From an uncultured Coriobacteriaceae bacterium (GTDB lineage: Bacteria > Actinomycetota > Coriobacteriia > Coriobacteriales > Eggerthellaceae), in the NCBI GenBank assembly GCA_900550055.1, contig URQU01000043.1, forward strand, positions 1 to 13,212: a stretch of 13,212 bases of DNA. The letters are read 5' to 3'. Of the stretch, positions 6,067-12,743 are shown one piece after another. Both the position numbers and the translations under genes were made by a program. A model generated the notes under the pieces. That model was not told the origin of the DNA. It did not search any database and worked only from the letters and a program-made list of their open reading frames with translations. Within the stretch, counting starts at the first letter, position 1; every line of letters starts with the position of its first letter.

Positions 6067-6960
6067 ATGGTGAACCCGAAGTATAAAGCACTGCTGCGCG
6101 TTGCCGAGACCGGCAGCTTCACGCAAGCGGCAAACGATCTTGGCTACTCGCAATCAGGCATCAGCGGCATGATATCTTCCTTGGAAAAGGAGATGGGCGT
6201 GCAATTGGTCATACGTGATTACGGGGAAGCCCACCTGTCAGCCGAAGGCGAGGACCTGCTGCCGTGGATCTCCAACGTTTGCAACGGCGAACGGCAGCTG
6301 GCAAGCCGGATAGCCGAGCTGAGGCGCCTGGATCGCGGCGCGGTGCGCGTCGCTGCGCCCACCAGCATCTCCACCCATTGGTTTCCCGGCATGGTGAAGA
6401 CCTTTGAGCGGAAATGCCCCGGCGTGGAGCTGCATCTGATGTGCATTGACGACGAAGCAGAACTTGAGCGCGCCCTATGGCACGGGGATGCTGATTGCGG
6501 GTTTTTGGTCGCGCCCGCGAAACGGGCGCTTAAATCCATCCCCTTGCATGACGACCCGATCATGGTGCTGCTGCCGCCAGACCATGCGCTTGGGCATGCC
6601 GACCACGTTCCTACGCGAACGCTTGCCGAGGAGCCTTTCATCCAACCGCGAAGCAGATCGATACGGGAAGCGGAAGCGCTGCTGCGCAACAGCGGGGCGA
6701 AACCGCACGTGCGTTTCGCCGTCGATAGCGATTACAACGTCATGAACATGGTGAGCAAGGGGCTTGGCTTCAGCATACTGCCGGGATTGCTGCTCGAAGA
6801 CGCCACGCTCCCCTTGACCGTGCTCCCGCCGCAACTGAAGATGCGGCGGGAGATATCCATCGCCATGCGGTCTGCGGACACCGCCTCGGCCGCCACACGG
6901 GCGTTCGTGCAAACCGTGCGCACCTGGGTGGCGCAGCGCTACGAAGAGCGCCGAGGGTAA
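6067..6960 (+). CDS. LysR-type transcriptional regulator
   Basis: A 297-aa LTTR. The N-terminal winged helix-turn-helix is clear: YKALLRVAETGSFTQAANDL, then GYSQSGISGMISSLEKEMGV, with recognition helix about 28-37 and a linker helix to about 90. Residues about 93-290 form the periplasmic-binding-protein-like effector domain (AVRVAAPTSISTHWFPGMV, LLPPDHALGH, and GLGFSILPGLLL at 232-243). ATG 6067 is chosen because AAAGGAG lies 6 bases upstream; the same frame is open further upstream but not plausible as coding. It is divergent from phasin-ubiB, the classic LTTR arrangement, so that operon and itself are the obvious candidate targets. The effector is unknown. Confidence 0.95.
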   Translation: MVNPKYKALLRVAETGSFTQAANDLGYSQSGISGMISSLEKEMGVQLVIRDYGEAHLSAEGEDLLPWISNVCNGERQLASRIAELRRLDRGAVRVAAPTSISTHWFPGMVKTFERKCPGVELHLMCIDDEAELERALWHGDADCGFLVAPAKRALKSIPLHDDPIMVLLPPDHALGHADHVPTRTLAEEPFIQPRSRSIREAEALLRNSGAKPHVRFAVDSDYNVMNMVSKGLGFSILPGLLLEDATLPLTVLPPQLKMRREISIAMRSADTASAATRAFVQTVRTWVAQRYEERRG

Positions 6961-6994
6961 GCGGGCGACCCGCCTAGCCGCGAACCGCCCCAAA

Positions 6995-7006
6995 CGCCCG
7001 CGGGCG
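6995..7006. repeat. 12-bp perfect palindrome after lysR
   Basis: CGCCCGCGGGCG, 34 bases past the lysR stop. A smaller pair, GCGGG/CCCGC, lies directly after the stop at 6961-6973. Either may contribute to ending the lysR transcript; no T-run follows. Confidence 0.4.
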
Positions 7007-7086
7007 CAGCAGCCTGTCGAGCGCAAGCCAACCCGAACAACCGCGGGACCGCAGCCAGCCGAACGCAAGCCCCCAATACAACCGAA

Positions 7087-7112
7087 ACGGGCCCGGCATC
7101 TGCCGGGCCCGT
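7087..7112 (-). terminator. Intrinsic terminator downstream of proS
   Basis: ACGGGCCCGGCA and its exact complement TGCCGGGCCCGT around TC; in RNA about 11 pairs with a 4-base loop. On the minus strand it is followed by TTTCGGTT, a short T-rich stretch. It lies 24 bases after the proS stop and could also stop the converging lysR transcript. Confidence 0.75.
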
Positions 7113-7136
7113 AGGGGATACGCGTTCGCGAAAGCG

Positions 7137-8906
7137 CTATTCGGCCTTCCCGGAGAACAGACCGGCGAAGGCGTTCAGGTTATTGCCCCAACGGCGCTGG
7201 GCGCCCTTGGCGAAACTCAAAGCCTCAGCTAAACCCTCCAGCGAGATATCGCGGCGCTCTCCCGTGGCACGGCGCTTGATCTCAACCTTGCCCTCGGTCA
7301 AGCCGCGCTTGCCCATGACGATCTGCAGCGGCCAGCCCATCAGGTCGGCCTCGGCGAACTTAACGCCCGCGCGCTCCTTGCGGTCGTCGATAACCACTTC
7401 CAAGCCCAAACCGGCCAGTTCCTCGGCCAGCTTCTCGGCAGCAGGCTGCACCAGGTCATCGCCAGTAGCGAGCGGAAGGATGCACACGTGTGCCGGCGCC
7501 ACGGACATCGGCCAGATCATACCGTTCTCATCGTTGTGCTGCTCGATGATGGCGGCCAAGGTGCGGGACACGCCCACGCCGTAGCAACCCATGATGAACG
7601 GCTGCTCCTTGCCGTCCTTGTTCATGAAGGTGGCGTTCATGGCGCGAGAGTACTTGTCGCCGAGCTGGAACACCTGCGCAACCTCGATGCCGCGCGCGCC
7701 CTTGAGCTCCATACCGCACTTCGGGCAGCAGTCGCCGGGCTTGACGGTGATGATGTCGGCCCACTGGTCGACCTTGAAGTCCTTGCCAAGCTGCGCGCCC
7801 ACGTAGTGATAACCGTCCTCGTTTGCGCCGACGACCCACTTCGGCACCGCCTTCAAGCTGTTGGCCGCGATGACGAAGGCATTCTCGGGCAGGCCGACCG
7901 GGCCCATGGAGCCCTTGTGCAGGCCGTAGGCCTCCATGTCCTCGTCGGTGAGGATGGTGAAGCCGCCGGCAGCGCGAGCGGCCTTCTCCTCGTTCACCTC
8001 ATGGTCACCGGGGACGAACAGCACGACGAGCTTGCCCTCGTCGTTCTTGCCGGAAAGCGCCTTTACCGTGGAGGATTCGGGGATACCCAGGAACTCGGCG
8101 AGCTCGGCGATGGTATGCACGCCGGGCGTGGCCACCTTCTCCATCTCGGGCACGTCGTAGACCGTGGGGCGCGCCAGGCCCTCGCCCACCTCATCGCTTG
8201 CGGCGTAGCCGCAATCGCAGTACACCAGCGCGGACTCGCCCGCCTCGGCGAGCGCGTGGAACTCGCAGGTGACCGCGCCGCCGATCTGACCGGCATCGGC
8301 CTGCACGGGGCGGAACTCAAGGCCGCAACGCGCGCAGATGCGCTCGTAGGCCGCGTACATCCTGTCGTATTCCTCCTGCAGCGACTCCTGCGTGTCATGG
8401 AAGCTGTAGCCGTCCTTCATGACGAACTCGCGGCTGCGCAGAAGACCGAAGCGCGGGCGGATCTCGTCGCGGAACTTCGTCTGGATCTGGTACATGTTCA
8501 GCGGCAGCTGCTTGTAAGAGCGCAGCTCGGCGCGCACGAGCGCGGTGATGAGCTCCTCATGAGTGGGGCCGAGGCAGAACTCATGGTCGTGACGGTCGTT
8601 GAGGCGCATGCGCTCGGGGCCGTATGCGTCGGCGCGGCCGGATTCCTGCCACAGCCCCTCGGGCTGGAGCATGGGCATGCGGATCTCCTGGGCGCCGCAT
8701 GCGTCCATCTCCTCGCGCACGATGTTCTCGATCTTGGTCAGCACGCGCTTGCCCAGGGGCAAAAACGTGTAAATGCCGGCAGCGGTCTTGCGGATGAAGC
8801 CGGCGCGCAGCAGCAGCTTGTGGCTGGCGATCTCGGCATCGGTGGGATCTTCCTTGAGCGTGGGAGCGTACAGGGTGCTCATGCGCGTGATGTTGGCGTT
8901 GTTCAT
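7137..8906 (-). CDS. proS: Prolyl-tRNA synthetase, bacterial type with editing domain
   Basis: A 589-aa class II aminoacyl-tRNA synthetase charging tRNA-Pro. Motif 1 is around 49-82 (GKRVLTKIENIVREEM), GPTHEE is at 113-118, motif 2 around 145-168 (FRDEIRPRFGLLRSREFVMK) and motif 3 at 439-456 (MGCYGVGVSRTLAAIIEQ). The YbaK-like editing insertion, about 225-395, includes VKAL with the conserved Lys at 282, and is bordered by CDCG (230-233) and CCPKCG (393-398). The anticodon-binding domain follows from about 470. This is the full-length bacterial form. The ATG at 8906 directly abuts the ispG stop (TAAATG) and has AAGGA 7 bases upstream, inside ispG, so translation is coupled. An ATG at codon 9 is an alternative but lacks a comparable site. 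Confidence 0.97.
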   Translation of the reverse strand: MNNANITRMSTLYAPTLKEDPTDAEIASHKLLLRAGFIRKTAAGIYTFLPLGKRVLTKIENIVREEMDACGAQEIRMPMLQPEGLWQESGRADAYGPERMRLNDRHDHEFCLGPTHEELITALVRAELRSYKQLPLNMYQIQTKFRDEIRPRFGLLRSREFVMKDGYSFHDTQESLQEEYDRMYAAYERICARCGLEFRPVQADAGQIGGAVTCEFHALAEAGESALVYCDCGYAASDEVGEGLARPTVYDVPEMEKVATPGVHTIAELAEFLGIPESSTVKALSGKNDEGKLVVLFVPGDHEVNEEKAARAAGGFTILTDEDMEAYGLHKGSMGPVGLPENAFVIAANSLKAVPKWVVGANEDGYHYVGAQLGKDFKVDQWADIITVKPGDCCPKCGMELKGARGIEVAQVFQLGDKYSRAMNATFMNKDGKEQPFIMGCYGVGVSRTLAAIIEQHNDENGMIWPMSVAPAHVCILPLATGDDLVQPAAEKLAEELAGLGLEVVIDDRKERAGVKFAEADLMGWPLQIVMGKRGLTEGKVEIKRRATGERRDISLEGLAEALSFAKGAQRRWGNNLNAFAGLFSGKAE

Positions 8907-10043
8907 TTACAGGTCCTTTATCTCTTCCAGTAAAGCGTCGACGATGGCGCCTTCTTCCACTTTTCGAACGGTTTGGCCGTGGCGGAACACCACGCCCACG
9001 CCCTTGCCGCAGGCCACGCCGATATCGGCATCGGCGGCCTCGCCCGGCCCGTTGACGACGCAGCCCATGACGGCCACCTTCAACGGCTTGTCCAAGCAGG
9101 CGATGCGCCGCTCCACTTCCTGCGCCAGCCCGATCAGGTCGACCTGGCACCTACCGCATGTGGGGCAGCTGATCAGCTCGGGATTTCGGCGACGCAGGTC
9201 CAGTGCGCCAAGCAGCGCCCAGCAGGCGCGCATTTCCGTGACCGGGTCGTCGGTGAGCGAGATGCGCATGGTGTCGCCGATACCCTGTTCGAGCAGGATA
9301 CCCAAGCCGGAGGCGCTTTTGATGACGCCTTGGAACGTGGTGCCCGCCTCGGTGACGCCGATATGCAGCGGGATGTGCGGGATATCGCGCGCCAGCTGGC
9401 GGTACGTGCGCACTGTGGTCATGACGTCATGGGCCTTCGCGCTGACCACCAGGTCGTGGAAGCCGCGGCCCTCGCAGTATTCCACGTACTGGCGTGCGGA
9501 GGCGGCCAGCTTCTCGGGAAGCGAAAGATCGCTGCGCTCGGCCAGGGCCTGGTCAAGCGAGCCGGCGTTCACGCCGATGCGGATGGGGATGCCTGCCTGC
9601 CCGGCGGCGTCGAGCACGGCATCGGTTTTCCCCAAGCCGCCGATGTTGCCGGGATTGATGCGCAGCTTCGCCGCGCCGCGGCGCGCCGCCTCGATGGCAA
9701 TGGTCGCGTCGAAGTGCACGTCGGCCACGACGGGCAAAGGCGATGCCTCGCACACGGCCTGGAACGTGTCCAGGCAGCTGCGGCGCGGGATGGCCATGCG
9801 CACGACCTCGCAGCCGGCATCGGCCAGCTGCTGGATCTGCGCGAGGTTGGCCTGCGCATCATCGGCCGGGGCGTTGAGCATGGACTGCACCACCACGGGA
9901 GCGCCACCGCCAAGCGCCACGTTGCCCACGTGCACCTGGCGCGTTTTCTGATTGGGACGCATAGCGTCCTGCGGCAACGGGCAGGCCGCGGCCCCCGAAG
10001 GAGCCGCGGCGCACGCGTTGCCCATGTTCTCGTTAGTTTCCAT
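8907..10043 (-). CDS. ispG: 4-hydroxy-3-methylbut-2-enyl diphosphate synthase
   Basis: The iron-sulfur enzyme of the MEP pathway that converts methylerythritol cyclodiphosphate to HMBPP in the cytoplasm, 378 aa from this start. Visible hallmarks are KTRQVHVGNVALGGGAPVVV near the N-terminus, ADVHFD, LRINPGNIG, IRIGVNAGS, HIGVTEAG and GIGDTMRISL. The 4Fe-4S ligands are in SCPTCGR and MGCVVNGPGE. The start is uncertain. ATG 10043 sits about 8 bases after an extended -10 (TGGTAGAAT), which would make the mRNA nearly leaderless. ATG 9962 (MRPNQKTRQV) gives 351 aa, matches the usual family N-terminus and has AGGA 4 bases upstream. Residues 1-27 of the longer form are Ala-rich with two Cys and unlike the family. 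It forms a tight pair with proS and is separated from rseP by a terminator. Confidence 0.95.
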   Translation of the reverse strand: METNENMGNACAAAPSGAAACPLPQDAMRPNQKTRQVHVGNVALGGGAPVVVQSMLNAPADDAQANLAQIQQLADAGCEVVRMAIPRRSCLDTFQAVCEASPLPVVADVHFDATIAIEAARRGAAKLRINPGNIGGLGKTDAVLDAAGQAGIPIRIGVNAGSLDQALAERSDLSLPEKLAASARQYVEYCEGRGFHDLVVSAKAHDVMTTVRTYRQLARDIPHIPLHIGVTEAGTTFQGVIKSASGLGILLEQGIGDTMRISLTDDPVTEMRACWALLGALDLRRRNPELISCPTCGRCQVDLIGLAQEVERRIACLDKPLKVAVMGCVVNGPGEAADADIGVACGKGVGVVFRHGQTVRKVEEGAIVDALLEEIKDL

Positions 10044-10050
10044 AGCGGCT

Positions 10051-10059
10051 ATTCTACCA
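10051..10059 (-). promoter_or_regulatory. Extended -10 promoter of ispG-proS
   Basis: Minus strand TGGTAGAAT: TGn plus TAGAAT, five of six matching the -10 consensus. The -35 at 17 bases (GCCAAC) is not recognisable, as expected for extended -10 promoters. Transcription would start at about 10044, right at the ATG at 10043. It lies after the rseP terminator, so it can drive ispG-proS independently. Confidence 0.45.
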
Positions 10060-10103
10060 GCGTAGCGCCCCTCGTTGGCGAAACGTATACAAGCAACAGG
10101 CGA

Positions 10104-10142
10104 AGAAAAAGCCGGCAAGGGGGGCGAGCACCCTGCCGGCTT
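10104..10142 (-). terminator. Intrinsic terminator downstream of rseP
   Basis: On the minus strand AAGCCGGCA and TGCCGGCTT form a 9-bp stem, with inner GGG/CCC pairing across one unpaired base, followed by TTTTTCTTC. It ends the rseP transcript 31 bases after its stop codon and separates it from ispG. Confidence 0.88.
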
Positions 10143-10172
10143 ACGCGATACACGGGATGGAAGTGTAGCCTC

Positions 10173-11288
10173 CTATTGCCCGAAGAACGTCCCCGAGATG
10201 ATGCGCTGCACATCCTGATTGACCATGACCAGGAAAAACATCAGGAACAATGCCATGCCGGCGGCGCTCATGGCGTTCATGGCGCGCATGGAGACCACCT
10301 TGTTCGACAGCTTCTGGAACACCTCGACGACGAAGCGGCCGCCGTCGAGCGGCGGGATGGGCAGCAGGTTCATGATGCCCAGCGATACCGAGATCATGGC
10401 CATGAACTGCATGAACGGCACCAAGCCCGCATCGGCGAACTGCTTCGACATCACGGCGATGCCCACCACCGAAGACGAATCCGACACCGTTTGCGCCGCT
10501 GTTGCCGGGTTGAACAGGCCTGCAACCGCCTGCACGACCATGCCGATATAGGTGAAGCCCGCCACGATGGCGCGGCCCGGGTCCACCGTCATGTGCGTCA
10601 CCTCGCCCGATTGCATCCGTACATCGAAGCCGATGACGCTGAACAGCACCACGAACACCAACATGGCGAACAGCAGGTTGACCGCAATGCCGGCCAGCAG
10701 GATGACCGAGCGCTTCCAAAACGGAAGGCTGCGATATTGCTGCCGATACTCGCTCTCGAACAGCGCATGGGCATCCTCGACCGGGCGCGCCTGCCCTTCG
10801 GCATAGCGCTGCGGCGCCGGCTTGCCTGCCTGAACCGCCGCCCGGACCTGTTTCTTGGAGGGGATGACCTCTGCGGCGCGATACGTGTTGTACTCGTCCT
10901 TCTTCGTGGGACCCGTGCAGCTTCCCCAGTCCACCAGCTCATCGAGCGCCTTGAGCGCATCCTCATCGGAGATGCCGCAATCGCGCGCGATATCCTCCAT
11001 GTTCGCCGTACCTCGACGGTACAGCGCCGCCAGCACCGGCTCCAGATTCGGGCTCATCTCGCCCGGCTCCATACCGCACACGCGTGCATAACCGCCCAGC
11101 AAAAAGGGCGTGACGCCGAACTTCGTGCCCCATTTCTTGAAGCCGATGTTGGGGCCCGGCATGCCCAGCATGAACTCGGTGACGCGCACGCCGAAGGCGC
11201 GCGACGCCAGATAGTGGCCGCCTTCGTGGATGACAACCAAGATGCCCAGCACGATGGTGCAGTACAAGATCATGAGGATGACGTTCAA
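10173..11288 (-). CDS. rseP: RseP-like site-2 intramembrane protease with a winged-helix-like insert in place of PDZ
   Basis: An M50 metalloprotease, 371 aa from this start, that cuts membrane substrates such as anti-sigma factors within the bilayer. It has TM1 with the zinc motif HEGGH at 21-25, GVTPFLLGGYARVCGMEPGE at 58-77, TM2 about 197-217, and the third motif LLPIPPLDGGR at 308-318 followed by a final helix at about 341-356. Two points are unusual. Residues about 82-142 (LEPVLAALYRRG, then NMEDIARDCGISDEDALKAL) look like a winged helix. The region between TM2 and the LDGGR helix has no recognisable PDZ. I chose TTG 11288 because AAGGAG lies 7 bases upstream and the product then begins right at TM1; upstream ATGs (11318, 11354) lack good sites. 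It lies between dxr and ispG and is bounded by terminators. Confidence 0.9.
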   Translation of the reverse strand: MNVILMILYCTIVLGILVVIHEGGHYLASRAFGVRVTEFMLGMPGPNIGFKKWGTKFGVTPFLLGGYARVCGMEPGEMSPNLEPVLAALYRRGTANMEDIARDCGISDEDALKALDELVDWGSCTGPTKKDEYNTYRAAEVIPSKKQVRAAVQAGKPAPQRYAEGQARPVEDAHALFESEYRQQYRSLPFWKRSVILLAGIAVNLLFAMLVFVVLFSVIGFDVRMQSGEVTHMTVDPGRAIVAGFTYIGMVVQAVAGLFNPATAAQTVSDSSSVVGIAVMSKQFADAGLVPFMQFMAMISVSLGIMNLLPIPPLDGGRFVVEVFQKLSNKVVSMRAMNAMSAAGMALFLMFFLVMVNQDVQRIISGTFFGQ

Positions 11289-11367
11289 CAACGGGCTCCT
11301 TGCCTTAGCTGCGGACATACGACGAAGCGGGACTTCACTTGACGCCCCGCGCATTGGAATCCGTCTC

Positions 11368-11373
11368 ATTATA
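11368..11373 (-). promoter_or_regulatory. Perfect -10 hexamer before rseP
   Basis: TATAAT on the minus strand, beginning in the last T of the dxr terminator T-run. No good -35 is present at 16-18 bases (GGTAAC at 17, inside the terminator loop). Transcription from about 11361 would give a 70-base leader to the TTG start and would exclude the upstream in-frame ATGs at 11369 and 11417. Confidence 0.45.
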
Positions 11374-11407
11374 AAAAGAGGTTCCGCCCCGTTACCGAAG
11401 CGGAACC
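11373..11407 (-). terminator. Intrinsic terminator downstream of dxr
   Basis: On the minus strand GGTTCCGC and GCGGAACC form an 8-bp stem around a 12-base loop, followed by TCTTTTT. It lies 55 bases after the dxr stop and ends the dxr transcript before rseP. Its T-tract abuts and overlaps the rseP -10 by one base. Confidence 0.85.
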
Positions 11408-11462
11408 ATAACCACACGATGCACGCGATTGGAAATGGGCATGGAAGCCTGAAGGCAAATCG

Positions 11463-12677
11463 CTAGCGCACCGACTTGCGGGCGGTTTCGCGGGCCCATG
11501 CGTCAAGCGCCTGCAGCTGCTCGAGGCTTTCCACCTTCTGCACGCCCTCGCGCTCGTGCGCGTCCATGACGGTCTCCACGCACTCGGCGATGCCCAGGTA
11601 GCTGCCCTGCTCCGCCAAAAATGCCGCCACCGCCACCTCGTTGGCGGCGTTCATGACGCACGGTAGCGTTCCGCCAACGCCGCCGGCGTGACGGGCAAGT
11701 TCCAGGCAACGGAACGTGTCGGTATCGGCCGGAGCGAACTCCAGGCTTCCCAGCTTGGTGAAATCCAAAGGCTCGACGGGCGCCTCCCAACGCTGCGGAT
11801 AGCTGAGCGCGAACTGGATGGGGATGCGCATATCGGTGGTGCCCAGATGCGCCTTGACGCTGCCATCGGTGAACTCCACCATGGAGTGGATGGCGCTTTG
11901 CGGCTGGACCACCACGCTGATCTTGTCGTAGGGCATGTTGAACAGATGATGCGCCTCGATGACCTCCAAGCCCTTGTTCATAAGCGTGGACGAATCGATG
12001 GATATCTTCGCGCCCATGCTCCACGTGGGATGGTTCAGCGCCTGAGCAGGGGTGATGTCCTCAAGATCGGAACGCTTCCTACCGCGGAAGGGGCCGCCTG
12101 AAGCCGTAACCCACAAGCGGGAGACCTCTCGCTCGGATTCGCCCAGCAGGCATTGGTAAATGGCGCCGTGCTCGGAGTCGATGGGCATGAGGGCGCCGGC
12201 CGGGCCAACCGCAGGTGCCGTGCCCGCCGCGCGGCGTTGCGCATCCACCTGCGCCGCCAGCGGCATGATCAGATCGCCGCCCACCACCAGGCTTTCCTTG
12301 TTCGCCAACGCAAGGACCTTGCCCGCACGCAGCGTTTCATAGCTTGCACGCAAACCGGCGGCGCCCACCAACGCATTGACCACCGCATCCGCCTCGGGCA
12401 GACGCACCAGGTCCACCACGGCGTCCATGCCGAAGCCCCACACGCCCTGGGCGCCGGCCTGCTCGCGCACCTCGGACGCGATCGGCTGGTCTGCCAAGCG
12501 CTCGTCGCCCACAGCAAGATTGTGCACGTTATGGGCACGCGCCTGTATGAGCATGTCGCTCACGCGCGAGTTCACCGCCAAGCCGACGATCTCCAGCTCG
12601 TCGGAATGCTGCCGAACCACGTCGACCGTTTGCGTTCCAATGGAGCCCGTAGATCCGAGAACAACGATGCGTTTCAT
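11463..12677 (-). CDS. dxr: 1-deoxy-D-xylulose 5-phosphate reductoisomerase
   Basis: The NADPH-dependent enzyme that turns DXP into methylerythritol 4-phosphate, first committed step of the MEP pathway; 404 aa. The Rossmann loop GSTGSIG is at 8-14, LANKESLVVGG at 124-134, and metal ligands D167 and E169 lie in PIDSEHGAIYQCL. ASGGPFR is at 192-198 (flexible loop region), and NKGLEVIEAHHLF carries K235 and the third metal ligand E238. The size matches the family; a short Ala/Gly/Pro insert at about 150-162 (AAGTAPAVGPAGAL) lies before the metal site. The start is ATG 12677, with GGAGG 7 bases upstream; a longer frame to 12716 only adds residues encoded by the preceding hairpin region. It lies 66 bp after cdsA. 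Confidence 0.97.
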   Translation of the reverse strand: MKRIVVLGSTGSIGTQTVDVVRQHSDELEIVGLAVNSRVSDMLIQARAHNVHNLAVGDERLADQPIASEVREQAGAQGVWGFGMDAVVDLVRLPEADAVVNALVGAAGLRASYETLRAGKVLALANKESLVVGGDLIMPLAAQVDAQRRAAGTAPAVGPAGALMPIDSEHGAIYQCLLGESEREVSRLWVTASGGPFRGRKRSDLEDITPAQALNHPTWSMGAKISIDSSTLMNKGLEVIEAHHLFNMPYDKISVVVQPQSAIHSMVEFTDGSVKAHLGTTDMRIPIQFALSYPQRWEAPVEPLDFTKLGSLEFAPADTDTFRCLELARHAGGVGGTLPCVMNAANEVAVAAFLAEQGSYLGIAECVETVMDAHEREGVQKVESLEQLQALDAWARETARKSVR

Positions 12678-12708
12678 GAAAGCCTCCGAATCATCTGCGA
12701 AAACAACT

Positions 12709-12737
12709 CGAGCCAACGCCGCAAGAACGTTGGCTCG
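12709..12737 (-). terminator. Hairpin between cdsA and dxr, possible attenuator
   Basis: CGAGCCAACG and CGTTGGCTCG form a perfect 10-bp stem around a 9-base loop, starting 7 bases after the cdsA stop. On the minus strand it is followed by AGTTGTTTTCG, a broken T-tract, so termination may be partial. It ends 31 bases before the dxr start. Confidence 0.65.
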
Positions 12738-12743
12738 TCCGAT

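Noticed and set aside
5822..6073. 83-codon plus-strand frame upstream of lysR
   Set aside because: It overlaps the lysR start in another frame, lacks a ribosome site and has arbitrary composition.
7488..8933. A 481-codon plus-strand frame opposite proS
   Set aside because: Antisense shadow of a full-length, well-conserved synthetase.
8973..11342. A 789-codon open frame on the plus strand
   Set aside because: It lies antisense to ispG and rseP, both certain genes. Its His/Ala/Arg-rich composition is typical of an antisense frame in GC-rich DNA, and it has no recognisable domain.
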